64,000 nucleotides of DNA from Lujinxingia vulgaris (GTDB lineage Bacteria; Myxococcota_A; Bradymonadia; Bradymonadales; Bradymonadaceae): NCBI RefSeq assembly GCF_007997015.1, contig NZ_VOSM01000007.1, positions 228,747-292,746 on the forward strand. Direction: 5' to 3'. The notes below the pieces were generated by a model. It made no database searches and was not told the DNA's origin. It was given only the letters and a program-made list of their open reading frames with translations. Within the stretch, counting starts at the first letter, position 1; every line of letters starts with the position of its first letter. Shown here piece by piece: positions 8,776 through 18,043 of the stretch. A program made the translations under genes and the position numbers.

Positions 8776-8851
8776 ACCTCCCGCCGGTGCGCTCCCCTCT
8801 GGCGCGCGCTCTGACTCCTTTTCTGTATCGCTGTGCGAAGTGAGGCTGTAG

Positions 8852-9883
8852 ATGGATCTTCTCAAAGTACTCTCCGAGATGCCCGGTGCCCCGGGTCGTG
8901 AAGAGCTGGTGCGCGAGTTTATCGAGTCCAAGGTCAAAGGCCTGGCCGATGAGATCACCACCGACGCGATGGGCAACCTGATCTGCCGCAAGAAGCCGGC
9001 CGAGGGTGCCACCGACGTCCAGAAGGTGATGATCGCCTGCCATATGGACGAGATCGCCTTCTACGTGCGCCTGATCGACGACAAGGGCTTCATTCGCCTG
9101 CACAACGCCGGCGGCTTTGATAACCGCAACCTCTTCGCGCGCCGCGTGCGCATCCAGACCCGCGACGGCGAGGTCATCGAAGGCGTGATGAACCCCGGTG
9201 GACGCCCGATTCATATCGCCGCGCCCGAAGATCGCACCAAGATCCCCAAGATGGCCGAGTTCTTTGTGGACACCGGCCTCGATAAAGACACCGTCACCGC
9301 CAAAATCCGCCCGGGCGACCCGGTGACGCTGGTGCAGGAGTTCAGCGAGCTCGGTGAGATGGTCACCGGCAAATGCCTCGACAACCGCGTGGCCTGCTGG
9401 GTAGGCGTGCGCCTGCTTGAGCGTCTGCAGGCCAGCGAGAACTACGACATCTACGTGGTCTTCACCGTGCAGGAAGAGGTCGGGCTTCGCGGCGCGATCA
9501 CCAGCGGCTACGCCATCGAGCCGGACATCTCCATCGCCATCGACACCACCCTGGCCGTCGACACCCCCGGGGTCCCGGGCGAAGAGCAGATCACGGAGCT
9601 GGGCAAGGGCGTGGCCATCAAGATCCTCGACGGCTACACCATCAGCAACAAAGAGCTCGTCGACACCTTCGTCGATCTGGCTGAGTCCGAAGGCATCACC
9701 CACCAGTACGAAGTTCTGCCGATGGGCGGCACCGACGCCGGCGCCATGCAACGCGCCCGCGCCGGCAGCCGCGCCATCACCTTGAGCGTGCCCACCCGCT
9801 ACATTCACACCGTCACCGAGATGGTCCACAAGGGCGACCTCCGCGCCACCCTGGACCTTCTGGCGGCCTACCTCAGCAAGTGA
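8852..9883 (+). CDS. M42-family metallo-aminopeptidase
   Basis: A cytoplasmic dinuclear-metal aminopeptidase of the glutamyl-aminopeptidase/PepA-of-lactococci type (also annotated as FrvX or endoglucanase), trimming peptides from the N-terminus. About 343 residues, the usual length. Metal and catalytic motifs seen in order: MIACHMDEIAF, GKCLDNRVACW, FTVQEEVGLRGA (general base Glu), AIDTTLAVD and RYIHTVTEMVH. The start at 8852 follows a stop-rich leader, and no longer in-frame start is available nearby. Its stop overlaps a possible GTG start of the aminotransferase gene, suggesting one unit for peptide and amino-acid breakdown. Confidence 0.9.
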   Translation: MDLLKVLSEMPGAPGREELVREFIESKVKGLADEITTDAMGNLICRKKPAEGATDVQKVMIACHMDEIAFYVRLIDDKGFIRLHNAGGFDNRNLFARRVRIQTRDGEVIEGVMNPGGRPIHIAAPEDRTKIPKMAEFFVDTGLDKDTVTAKIRPGDPVTLVQEFSELGEMVTGKCLDNRVACWVGVRLLERLQASENYDIYVVFTVQEEVGLRGAITSGYAIEPDISIAIDTTLAVDTPGVPGEEQITELGKGVAIKILDGYTISNKELVDTFVDLAESEGITHQYEVLPMGGTDAGAMQRARAGSRAITLSVPTRYIHTVTEMVHKGDLRATLDLLAAYLSK

Positions 9884-9891
9884 GTCTGTCG

Positions 9892-11055
9892 ATGAGTACT
9901 CAGGATTTTCGCAGCGAACGCATTGGCTTTTTGCAGCAGTCCGAGATCCGGGCGATGACCCGCGAATGCAACCGCCTCGGCGGCATCAACCTGGGCCAGG
10001 GCGTCTGCCCCTTGCCCTCGCCGCCCGAGCTTTTAGAGGCCGCGGCCCAGGCGGTGCGCGAAGACCTGAGCACCTACAGCCGCTTCGACGGCGTGGACGA
10101 GCTGCGCCACGCCGTCGCCAGAAAACTCAAGCGCTACAACAAGATCGACGTCGACCCGGAGACCGAGCTCGTCACCACCATCGGCTCGGCCGGCGCGTTT
10201 ATCTGCGCGCTGCAGGGGCTCTTTAACCCGGGCGATGAGATCATCGTCTTTGAACCCTTTTACGGCTACCACGTCAACGCCATCCGCGTGGCCGGCTGCG
10301 TGCCGAAAGTCATCACGATGAAGGCGCCGGACTGGTCCTTCGATCCGGAAGATCTGGAGCGCCTGCGCACCGACCGCACCCGCGCCGTGCTCGTCAACAC
10401 CCCCGGAAACCCCAGCGGCAAAGTCTTCAGCCGGGACGAACTCGGGGTCATCGCCGATTTTTGCAAAACCCACGATCTGCTCGGCATCACCGACGAGATC
10501 TACGAGTACCTCGTCTACGACGGCCAGGAGCACGTCAGCCTGGCCACGCTCCCGGGAATGTTCGAGCGTACGATCACCATGTCGGGGTTTTCCAAAACCT
10601 TCGCCATCACCGGCTGGCGCCTGGGCTACGTGGCCGCGCCCGCGCACCTGGCCGGCCCGATGGGCCTTGTGAACGATCTTTTCTACATCTGCGCCCCCAC
10701 GCCCCTGCAACACGGCCTGGCCCGCGCCCTGGAAGTCATCGGCGACGATTACTTCGACGACATCCGCAAAAAGTACAAAGCCAACCGCGATCTCTTCTGC
10801 GACGCGCTCGTCCAGGCCGGGCTGACCCCCCACGTCCCCGAGGGCTCCTACTACATCCTCACCGACGTGAGCCGCTTCCGTCTCAACGACGCCCGCGCCT
10901 CGGCGATGCATATCCTCGAAAAGGCCGGCGTCGCCTCGGTCGCCGGCTCCGCCTTCTTCGCCACCGACGGCGGCCGCAACCTCGTACGTTTCTGCGTCGC
11001 CCAACCCCGCGAGGTCGTCGAACAAGCCGCCGAACGCATCCAGGTTTTTCGCTAA
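9892..11055 (+). CDS. PLP-dependent class I/II aminotransferase
   Basis: A fold-type I aminotransferase (about 387 residues), probably using aromatic, kynurenine or aspartate-type donors. Seen: substrate-loop INLGQGVCPLP, EPFYGYH, VLVNTPGNPSGKVF, TDEIYEYLVYDG, and the PLP lysine in SGFSKTFAITGWRLGY (Lys 235 from this start), with the C-terminal RFCVAQP arginine. The exact donor cannot be read from sequence. ATG 9892 and GTG 9880 are both possible; the latter overlaps the peptidase stop. Kynurenine aminotransferases share this pattern, which is of interest given the aminomuconate genes at 51.7-53.6 kb, but the link is inference. Confidence 0.88.
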   Translation: MSTQDFRSERIGFLQQSEIRAMTRECNRLGGINLGQGVCPLPSPPELLEAAAQAVREDLSTYSRFDGVDELRHAVARKLKRYNKIDVDPETELVTTIGSAGAFICALQGLFNPGDEIIVFEPFYGYHVNAIRVAGCVPKVITMKAPDWSFDPEDLERLRTDRTRAVLVNTPGNPSGKVFSRDELGVIADFCKTHDLLGITDEIYEYLVYDGQEHVSLATLPGMFERTITMSGFSKTFAITGWRLGYVAAPAHLAGPMGLVNDLFYICAPTPLQHGLARALEVIGDDYFDDIRKKYKANRDLFCDALVQAGLTPHVPEGSYYILTDVSRFRLNDARASAMHILEKAGVASVAGSAFFATDGGRNLVRFCVAQPREVVEQAAERIQVFR

Positions 11056-11151
11056 TGGATCAGGTGGGCGCTGCCGCTCCCAGAGGTGCATAACGACGAT
11101 GGCGAGCCGTTTTTTTGGTCATGGGCTGGGAGTCGGCTGCCGCGCCGATGG

Positions 11152-11613
11152 CTGAGTTGTCGATTTACCCGGGTAAAAGGGGAGGTAAGGAGTCTGAGTT
11201 GTCGATTTACCCGGGTAAAACGAGAGGTAAGGGGGCTGAGTAGGCGATCTGGCCAGGTAAAACGAGAGGTAAGGGGTCTGAGTTGCCGATTTACCTGAGT
11301 AAAACGCGAGGTAAGGGGTCTGAGCTGGCGATCTGGCCAGGTAAAAGGGGAGGTAAGGAGGCTGAGTTGGCGATTTACCTGAGTAGAATCGCAGCTAAGG
11401 GGTCTGAGTTGCCGATCTGTTGTGAACAGAACGCGAGCTAAGGGGTCTGAGTTGCCGATCTGTTGCGAACAGAACGCGAGCTAAGGGGTCTGAGTTGCCG
11501 TTCTGTTGTGAACAGAACGAGAGCTAAGGGGGCTGAGTAGCCGTTCTGTTGCGAACAGAACGCGAGCTAAGCAGTCCGAGTCGGCGATCGAGCGCTCAAG
11601 AACGGGAGGTAAG
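11152..11613. repeat. Tandem array, 42-43 bp period, 11 units with changing palindromic cores
   Basis: Eleven units start at 11152, 11194, 11236, 11278, 11320, 11362, 11404, 11447, 11490, 11533 and 11576. Units begin CTGAGT and end GAGGTAAGG or GAGCTAAGG. The centre is a dyad whose sequence differs between units: TTTACCCGGGTAAA (units 1-2), CTGGCCAG (3, 5), TTTAC-CTGA-GTAAA (4, with a decayed copy in 6), TCTGTT or GTTCTGTT with AACAGA or AACAGAAC around 3 bases (7-10) and GAGCGCTC (11). Units 1-6 are 42 bp and 7-10 are 43 bp. No protein frame runs through the whole array. Confidence 0.9.
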
Positions 11614-11842
11614 ATACCTGGTCCATGGCCCTGATCGATCACACAGCCCTCCCTGATTAAAAGATCCTGATCAAAAAAACAGCAAAAGGCTCGCCGCCGG
11701 AGGGTTGGTGATGAGAGTTGGGGGCATGACGCGACGCGTCGGGTGGGCTATGGTCTGGGGGAGAATGACAGATGAACGGATAGGCGCGAGCGGTCGGCGT
11801 TTTTGCTGAATGAGACTCCTTTTTGAGTGAGGTTGTGCGGCT
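11614..11842. other. Leader region of the pyruvate carboxylase gene
   Basis: About 230 bases between the array and the carboxylase start. It is less GC-rich near the end (TTGCTGAATGAGACTCC, TTTTTGAGTGAGG) and probably carries the promoter. I see no convincing pair of -35/-10 boxes and no gene. Confidence 0.4.
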
Positions 11843-14800
11843 ATGGCGAGAGAGATTCGTAATGTGTTGGCGGCGAACCGCGGGGAGATCGCGGTTCGAA
11901 TCTTTCGGGCGTGCACGGAGCTGGGGCTCGCGACGACGGCGATCTACAGCTTTGAAGATCGGCTGGCGATCCACCGCTACAAGGCCGATCGGGCCTATCA
12001 GATTGGCGAGGAAGGAAAGCCGGTGGAGGCGTACCTGGATGGGGACGCGATCATTGAGCTGGCGCTGGCCAAGGGGGTCGACGCGATTCACCCGGGCTAC
12101 GGGTTCTTGAGCGAGAACGCCGACTTTGCGCAGAAGGTGATTGAGGCGGGTTTGGTGTGGATCGGGCCGCCACCGGAGGTGATGCGGGCGCTGGGCGACA
12201 AGCTGGCCGCGCGGGAGGTGGCCAAACGCGCCGGGGTGCCGGTGGTGCCCGGGAGTGGCGGGGCGGTGCAGACCGAGGAGGAGGCGCTGCAGGCCGCGAC
12301 CAGCATCGGCTATCCGCTGCTGGTGAAGGCCGCCCACGGCGGGGGCGGCCGTGGGATGCGCGTGGTCAACCAGGAGAGCGAGCTTGTGGAGGCGGTGCGC
12401 TCAGCGCGCAGCGAGTCGCAGGCGGCCTTTGGGAGCCCCTCGGTGTTTCTGGAGCGCTATGTGGTGAACCCGCGCCATATCGAGGTGCAGCTTTTAGGCG
12501 ATACCCACGGCAACGTGGTGCACCTCTTTGAGCGCGACTGCTCGGTGCAGCGGCGCATGCAGAAGATCGTGGAGCTTGCGCCGGCGCCCAATCTCGCTGA
12601 CGAGGTGCGCGAGAAGCTCTACGAGTACAGCCTGCGCCTGGCCGAGGAGGTGGGCTACAGCAGCGCGGGCACCGTGGAGTTTCTGGTCGAGGAGCGTGAG
12701 GGGAGCTTTGAGATCTACTTCATCGAGGTGAACACCCGCATTCAGGTTGAGCATACGGTCACCGAGATGATCACCGGCCGCGACCTGATTCAGGCGATGA
12801 TTCGGGTGGCCGAGGGCGCGAAGCTCAGCGACGCGAGCATCGGCATTGAGGGGCAGGAGGCCATCAAGCGCAAAGGTCAGGCCATTCAGGCGCGGGTGAC
12901 CACCGAGGATCCGGAGCGCAATTTTGCGCCGGACTCCGGGCGCATCATCACCTACCGCTCGGCGGCCGGCCACGGCATCCGCCTGGACGCCGGAGTGGGG
13001 GGCTCGGGCTCCGAGATTTTGCCCTTTTACGACTCGATGCTGGTGAAGGTCTCGGCATGGGGGCAGGACCTTGGCGAAGCGGCGAGGCGGCTGGACCGCA
13101 GTCTGGCGGAGTTTCGTATTCGCGGCGTGAAGACGAACCTCCCCTTTTTGCAGCGGGTGGTGCGCCACGAGCAGTTTTTGTCGGGCGATACCCACACACG
13201 CTTCATCGACGAGACGCCCCAGCTCTTTGTGTACCCGCCGCGTCGCGACCGGGGCACCAAGGCCCTGATGGCGCTGGGCGACATCACCGTCAACGGACCG
13301 CCCGGCAGCACCACACGCTTTGCCCGACCGCAGCCGCTGATCGTGCCGAAGGCACCGAAGATCAAAGGCAAGCCCCCCACAAGCCCCGCCTTCGCGGTCT
13401 TTGAGCAGGAGGGGGCCGAGGGGCTTTCCAAATGGATCCGCAACCAGGAGGCGCTGCTCGTCACCGATACGACCTTCCGCGATGCGCATCAGTCGCTGCT
13501 GGCGACGCGGGTGCGCACCAACGATCTGCTGGAGATCGCCCCGGCGACCGCGCACATGCTCCCCGGGCTCTTCTCGTACGAGATGTGGGGCGGGGCGACC
13601 TTTGATGTGTGCATGCGCTTCCTGCAGGAAGATCCCTGGGAGCGGCTCGCGCGCATGCGCCAGGCCATCCCCGGGGCGCTCTTTCAGATGCTGCTGCGCG
13701 GCGCCAATGCCGTGGGCTACACCAACTACCCCGACAACGTGGTGCGCGCCTTTGTGCAGGAGGCCGCCCAGGCCGGCGTGGACGTCTTCCGCGTCTTCGA
13801 CGCGCTGAACTACGTCCCGAATATGGAGCTGGCGATGGAGGAGGTCGCCCGCGCCGGTAAGATCGTGGAGGCCTCGATCTGCTACACGGGAGACGTGCTC
13901 GACCCCGACGAGACCAAGTACACGCTGGACTACTACACCAACCTGGCGAAAGAGCTCGCCAGCCGCGGGGCGCATATCCTCAACATCAAGGATATGGCCG
14001 GCCTGCTCAAACCCTACTCGGCCAAAGTGCTGGTCGAAGCCCTCAAAGAGGCGGTGGATCTGCCGATTCACCTGCATACCCACGACACCTCCGGCAACGG
14101 GGTGGCGATGTACCTGATGGCCGCCCAGGCCGGCGTGGATGTAGTGGATTGCGCGCTGAGCTCGATGGCCGGGCTCACCAGCCAGCCCTCGCTCAACGCG
14201 GTGGTGAGCGCGCTGGAGGGCCAGACGCGCCAGCCCGATCTCGACAGCCAGGCCCTGGAGCGCCTCTCGGAGCATTGGGAGCTTCTGCGCGAGATCTATT
14301 ATCCCTTTGAGTCGGGGCTTAAGTCTTCGACGACCGATGTCTACAACCACGAGATCCCCGGCGGGCAGTACTCCAACCTGCGTCCGCGGGCGATTCAGCT
14401 CGGCCTTGGCGAGCGCTGGACCGAGGTCAAGCAGACCTACCAGCGGGTCAACAAGGAGATGGGCAACATCGTTAAGGTCACCCCGACCAGTAAGGTGGTG
14501 GCTGACTTCTCGATGTTCCTCGTGCAGAACGACCTGAGCTTTGAGGCGATCTATGAGATGGCCGAGCGCGGTGAAGACATCGACTTCCCGCAGTCGGTCA
14601 TCGACTTCTTCTACGGCAATATGGGCCAGCCCTACGGGGGCTTCCCCCGGAAGCTGCAGTCGATCGTGCTCAAGGGCCGCGAGCCGCTTACGGGGCGGGC
14701 CGGTGAGGGCATGGCGGATTATGACTGGGGCGCGAAGGAGGAGGAACTGCGGGATCTTCTGGGACGCGAGCCCACGCGCCGCGAGGCGATCAGCTACGCG

Positions 14801-15313
14801 CTCTACCCGAAGGTCTTTGCCGGGTTTGCGCGCACCATCCAGGAGTTTGGCGAGTACCGCATCCTGGAGACGGTGCCCTTTCTCTACGGCATGGAGGTGG
14901 GCGACGAGACGATGGTGGAGATCGAGGAGGGCAAGACCCTCGTCATCAAACTTAAAGCCATCAGCGAGGTGCGCGATGACGGCACTCGCCGCGTCTACTT
15001 CGAGCTCAACGGGCAGCCCCGCGATGTGGCGATCATCGACGCTTCGGCCGAACTCAGCTCGGGTGCGCGGCCCAAAGCCGATAAGTCGAAGCCCGGGGAG
15101 GTCGGGGCGCCGATGCAGGGCAAGGTGCTTACGATCGCGGTGGCGGTGGGTGATGCGGTCAGCCGCGGTGATACGCTGCTCTCCACCGAGGCGATGAAGA
15201 TGGAGACCAACATCACCAGCCCGGTCGACGGCACGATCAAGGCGATCGAGGTGAGTGAGGGGGATTCGGTGGGCGCCGGCGACCGCGTGGTGCTGATTGA
15301 GCCGAAGAGCTAA
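11843..15313 (+). CDS. pyc: Pyruvate carboxylase, full-length
   Basis: A biotin enzyme that carboxylates pyruvate to oxaloacetate using ATP and bicarbonate, supplying the TCA cycle and gluconeogenesis. The single 1156-residue chain has all domains: biotin carboxylase (residues 1 to about 455; HPGYGFLSENADFA, HGGGGRGMR, ERDCSVQRR, EVNTRIQVEHTVTE), carboxyltransferase (about 540-810; TDTTFRDAHQSLLATR, MAGLLKPY, HLHTHDTSGN), a tetramerisation region, and a C-terminal biotinyl domain with Lys 1119 in the AMKM motif. It is flanked by the repeat array upstream and a terminator downstream and appears to be a single-gene unit. PEP carboxykinase at 47.1 kb would use its product. Confidence 0.96.
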   Translation: MAREIRNVLAANRGEIAVRIFRACTELGLATTAIYSFEDRLAIHRYKADRAYQIGEEGKPVEAYLDGDAIIELALAKGVDAIHPGYGFLSENADFAQKVIEAGLVWIGPPPEVMRALGDKLAAREVAKRAGVPVVPGSGGAVQTEEEALQAATSIGYPLLVKAAHGGGGRGMRVVNQESELVEAVRSARSESQAAFGSPSVFLERYVVNPRHIEVQLLGDTHGNVVHLFERDCSVQRRMQKIVELAPAPNLADEVREKLYEYSLRLAEEVGYSSAGTVEFLVEEREGSFEIYFIEVNTRIQVEHTVTEMITGRDLIQAMIRVAEGAKLSDASIGIEGQEAIKRKGQAIQARVTTEDPERNFAPDSGRIITYRSAAGHGIRLDAGVGGSGSEILPFYDSMLVKVSAWGQDLGEAARRLDRSLAEFRIRGVKTNLPFLQRVVRHEQFLSGDTHTRFIDETPQLFVYPPRRDRGTKALMALGDITVNGPPGSTTRFARPQPLIVPKAPKIKGKPPTSPAFAVFEQEGAEGLSKWIRNQEALLVTDTTFRDAHQSLLATRVRTNDLLEIAPATAHMLPGLFSYEMWGGATFDVCMRFLQEDPWERLARMRQAIPGALFQMLLRGANAVGYTNYPDNVVRAFVQEAAQAGVDVFRVFDALNYVPNMELAMEEVARAGKIVEASICYTGDVLDPDETKYTLDYYTNLAKELASRGAHILNIKDMAGLLKPYSAKVLVEALKEAVDLPIHLHTHDTSGNGVAMYLMAAQAGVDVVDCALSSMAGLTSQPSLNAVVSALEGQTRQPDLDSQALERLSEHWELLREIYYPFESGLKSSTTDVYNHEIPGGQYSNLRPRAIQLGLGERWTEVKQTYQRVNKEMGNIVKVTPTSKVVADFSMFLVQNDLSFEAIYEMAERGEDIDFPQSVIDFFYGNMGQPYGGFPRKLQSIVLKGREPLTGRAGEGMADYDWGAKEEELRDLLGREPTRREAISYALYPKVFAGFARTIQEFGEYRILETVPFLYGMEVGDETMVEIEEGKTLVIKLKAISEVRDDGTRRVYFELNGQPRDVAIIDASAELSSGARPKADKSKPGEVGAPMQGKVLTIAVAVGDAVSRGDTLLSTEAMKMETNITSPVDGTIKAIEVSEGDSVGAGDRVVLIEPKS

Positions 15314-15315
15314 CG

Positions 15316-15354
15316 CAAAAAACCTCGCCAGCGCATCGAGGCGCTGGCGAGGTT
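15316..15354. terminator. Terminator between pyc and a convergent gene
   Basis: A 14-bp stem (15321-15334 with 15341-15354) with loop ATCGAG. The T6 tract is on the minus strand, so it mainly ends the minus-strand gene, while the stem also sits just past the pyc stop. Confidence 0.85.
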
Positions 15355-15388
15355 TGGGGACGCGGGGTGTTGACGTCAGGAAGGGGGT

Positions 15389-16477
15389 TCAGGCGCGGCT
15401 GGCGTCCAGGCATTGCTGGAAGTCACGCGAGAAGGAGGTCGCCTCGCTGCACGCCCGGATGACCGGGGCGGGGCGGTGGCGGAATCCCGCGGCAGCCGAG
15501 ACGCAGCCGCGGAAGTCGCTGGAGAAGGAGGTCGCCTCGCCACAGGCCCGAATCGCTGGGGCCGGCGGGGTGCGGAAGGCCGAGGCGGTGTTCATGCAGT
15601 GCTCAAAATCACCCGAGAAGGTCGTGGCGTCACCGCAGGCGCGGATGGTCGCGACGGCATCGGCTGCGGGGAGGCGAGTGGCGCTCTCGATGCAGTGGGT
15701 GACCTGACCGGGGAAGGGGCTCTGGTCGCCGCAGGCCTCAACGATCTGGGCGCGGGAGGCACCGGGGCGCGGGTGGTGCGGATGTCCGGCGTGCGGAGGC
15801 GGTCCGGGACGATGGGGGCGACCGGCGTGCGGGGGACGGCGATGGTCGCGGTCGCGGCGGCGGTCGTAGCGATCATCGCGGTCGTCGTGGTCATCGCGGT
15901 CACGGCCATAGCGGTCGTCGCGGTCGTGGCGGCGGCCATAGCGGTCCCGGTCGTAGCGATCGTCGCGGTCACGGTCGTAGCGATCATCGCGGTCACGGTC
16001 GTCGTGGTCGGGGTAGCCCGGGGAGCGGCGCAACTCGACGATGGGCAAACGCAGGGTCTGGGCGGGTCGGCGTCTCTCAAGGCGCATGGTGGTGATGGTG
16101 TTGGGGCCCTGGGTGCCGACCAGCCGGAGCTCGGCGTGGGAGGCCGCGGCGCGGCTGCCCAGGCGCATGGTCGCCTGACCGCGGGGGGCGTCGATACGCA
16201 GCGCCTGCACGAACTCGAAGTCACGGGAGGAGCCGTCGGGAAGGTAGACGTTGAGACGAGGTTGAATGCGGGCCTGCTGCAGCGCGCCCCAGTCGCGGGC
16301 ATCGACCTGGTAGGTGATGATGAGCTGGCCCCGGTCACGCTCCACGCTCAGGGTGTTGAGCTGAACATCGTAGCCGCGGTTCTGGGCCGAGGCGTTGAGC
16401 GAGAAGAGCAGCGTGGCACACATCATCAACACAGCGATCATGGTCGGGGCGAAGGGGCTCGGGGGCAGGCGCTTCAT
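15389..16477 (-). CDS. Secreted protein with Asp/Arg-rich linker and four Cys repeats
   Basis: A 362-residue exported protein of unknown function. The start at 16477 gives a signal peptide (MKRLPPSPF, hydrophobic run, cleavage near ASAQ) with GGAG eight bases upstream. Three zones follow: an N-terminal beta-rich domain (about residues 35-160), a low-complexity zone of repeated DRDDRYD units followed by HRPGPPPHAG-type Pro/His stretches (about 165-245), and four copies of a roughly 30-residue motif of the form ACG-ATSFSxDFxxC. The paired Cys suggest one disulfide per copy. The Asp/Arg zone may bind metal or stay disordered. No family recognised. Confidence 0.78.
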   Translation of the reverse strand: MKRLPPSPFAPTMIAVLMMCATLLFSLNASAQNRGYDVQLNTLSVERDRGQLIITYQVDARDWGALQQARIQPRLNVYLPDGSSRDFEFVQALRIDAPRGQATMRLGSRAAASHAELRLVGTQGPNTITTMRLERRRPAQTLRLPIVELRRSPGYPDHDDRDRDDRYDRDRDDRYDRDRYGRRHDRDDRYGRDRDDHDDRDDRYDRRRDRDHRRPPHAGRPHRPGPPPHAGHPHHPRPGASRAQIVEACGDQSPFPGQVTHCIESATRLPAADAVATIRACGDATTFSGDFEHCMNTASAFRTPPAPAIRACGEATSFSSDFRGCVSAAAGFRHRPAPVIRACSEATSFSRDFQQCLDASRA

Positions 16478-16679
16478 GGTCGACTCCGGGAGGTTCGTCG
16501 CGCCGCGGGCCGCCCTGACGGCCCGCGACGCTGGAGGAGAGATGCAGCGGTCGGGGCGATGTTGCTTAAGTTTCCCGGCCGCACTGTTGAGACGCCTCGC
16601 CACCCGGGGTATTCATCACGAAGACGAAGTTCACCGGCCAACACCGATTTCCACACAACAATGCGATGAGGAGCATACG

Positions 16680-17183
16680 ATGAGCGACGATCGCCGCCAG
16701 AGCCGCGGCAGCACATACACCCGAGAGCAGCGCGGACCGCGCCGCAGCCAGCGCGACGAGAAGGATTCAGCCTCGTACAAGGCCGATCTGGAGAAGTTCT
16801 TTACCGCCGGCGGCAAGACCCCCGAGCGCTTTGAGAAGCTGGCAAAAGGTCTTGCGCCCAAAGAGGGCAGCGCTGAAGCCGAGTACCTGGAGGCGGTCGA
16901 TACGCTGCGCAAGACCGAGGGCCTCTCGGAGCTGGTCAAAGCGATCAACGACTTTGTAGCCGCCGGCCACCCCTGGCCCGATGATGAGGAGGTGCTGATC
17001 AAGGCGCTCGATCATCCGCGCGAACGCACGCTGCACGCGGTGCTCGATCATCTGCTCGACTTGCAGGCGCGCAAAGGGATCAAACGTGGGGTTGCAATAG
17101 AGGCCCGGCTCGGGACGCTCAAAGTCGTCTCCGATGATCCGGGCCTTCTGAAAAAAGTCGACGCGCTGGAGGCGCTGCTTTAA
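16680..17183 (+). CDS. Conserved-looking hypothetical protein, 167 residues
   Basis: The start at 16680 has GAGGAG upstream; longer in-frame starts have none and would overlap the divergent signal-peptide gene. The first 35 residues are Arg/Ser-rich and probably disordered (SDDRRQSRGSTYTREQRG). The rest is predicted helical: a KADLEKFFTAGGKTPERFE segment, then LSELVKAINDFVAAGHPW and a HPRERTLHAVLDHLLDLQARKG segment. The pattern of short amphipathic helices looks like a small scaffold or adaptor. No catalytic motif or membrane span. Family not recognised. Confidence 0.72.
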   Translation: MSDDRRQSRGSTYTREQRGPRRSQRDEKDSASYKADLEKFFTAGGKTPERFEKLAKGLAPKEGSAEAEYLEAVDTLRKTEGLSELVKAINDFVAAGHPWPDDEEVLIKALDHPRERTLHAVLDHLLDLQARKGIKRGVAIEARLGTLKVVSDDPGLLKKVDALEALL

Positions 17184-17207
17184 CGCGCTGACGCGACGCC
17201 TTGAGCC

Positions 17208-17858
17208 TCAGGGCGCGTTGTCCTGGTTGGAGGTCGGCTCCAGGTCGAAGACCTGGTCGAAGCAGGCGACGATGTCGGCGCAGACGCCGTCTTCGATGCG
17301 CTCGGCGCAGGCGTCGCTGTACTCCCAGAAGATGTCGCTGCGGGTGCGGGCCATCTGGTAGCAGGCCTGGCGAAGCGGCTCGGTGGACTCGCCGGGGCGG
17401 CACTCGCCACGGGCTGCCAGAAAGTCGTCGCAGCGGGCCTGACGATCTTCGGGGAGGTCCAGGCGCACGTAGCAGAGCTGATGCGCTTCGGCCTCGCGGG
17501 TCTCTTCGCAGGTGAGCTCGTCGACGATGCAGCGACCGAACTGCTCGACGGCGTCGAGGCTCCACTGACGGATGGTGTTCTCGCAGCGCACGCGGCAGTC
17601 GGAGGCGGCCGACTCACAGGTGTCGAGCTTCTCGCACATGGTGCGGCAGTCGTAACCTTCGACGCCCAGGGGGTTGCGGCAGACCGACTCGTCGCAGACC
17701 AGCGGCGCGCGGCAGTCGTCATCGAACCCGTTGCAGAACTCACCCTCATTGCCCTGCTTGATGCTGTCGGAGGCGCGGCAGGCCCCGAGCATGGAGCTCA
17801 GAAGCAATAGAGCAACGAGGGCGATCGGAGCGATGAGGCGGTTGGAGAGCTTGAGCAT
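17208..17858 (-). CDS. Cys-rich lipoprotein, function unknown
   Basis: About 216 residues from ATG 17858, with AGGGAA nine bases upstream. It has a signal sequence ending in a lipobox (SSMLGAC), so it is probably anchored to the outer membrane. The mature part contains about 17 cysteines, including CNGFDDDC, CDESVC and later evenly spaced Cys pairs, which suggests several disulfides in an extracytoplasmic protein. Similar Cys-rich lipoproteins with short acidic loops are common in large-genome delta-proteobacterial lineages, but I cannot name a family. It converges on the preceding 167-residue protein with a 24-base gap. Confidence 0.75.
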   Translation of the reverse strand: MLKLSNRLIAPIALVALLLLSSMLGACRASDSIKQGNEGEFCNGFDDDCRAPLVCDESVCRNPLGVEGYDCRTMCEKLDTCESAASDCRVRCENTIRQWSLDAVEQFGRCIVDELTCEETREAEAHQLCYVRLDLPEDRQARCDDFLAARGECRPGESTEPLRQACYQMARTRSDIFWEYSDACAERIEDGVCADIVACFDQVFDLEPTSNQDNAP

Positions 17859-17924
17859 AACGCTGAATTCCCTGGGCATTCGCGCGCCAGGCGCGGGCCG
17901 GTGGACGAGAAAAGTCGAAGGTGG

Positions 17925-17953
17925 GGATTAGCATAGGGTGGGGGCTTTGACAA
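17925..17953 (-). promoter_or_regulatory. Candidate promoter of the Cys-rich lipoprotein
   Basis: Minus strand TTGTCA (17953-17948), 17 bases, then TAATCC (17930-17925) preceded by TG, giving an extended -10. It sits about 65 bases before the ATG. Confidence 0.35.
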
Positions 17954-18043
17954 ACTTTGTAGCGCGCGGGCGGTTTGCCGCTGCAGGTTGGCCGGTGGTA
18001 GAAGAGGCCGACAGACCTGCGACATAACTTCAAGGAGGAGATG

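Noticed and set aside
11086..11298. Frame with a 14-residue repeat inside the first array
   Set aside because: It follows the 42-bp unit only, breaks when units become 43 bp, and lacks a ribosome site.
12494..14350. Long frame opposite the pyruvate carboxylase gene
   Set aside because: It is a mirror of pyc codons, with no ribosome site or known motif.
15413..16669. Val/Ala-rich frame opposite the Cys-repeat protein
   Set aside because: Its repeated VVAIIAVT-type sequence is the complement of the DRDDRYD repeats; the minus-strand gene has a signal peptide and ribosome site.
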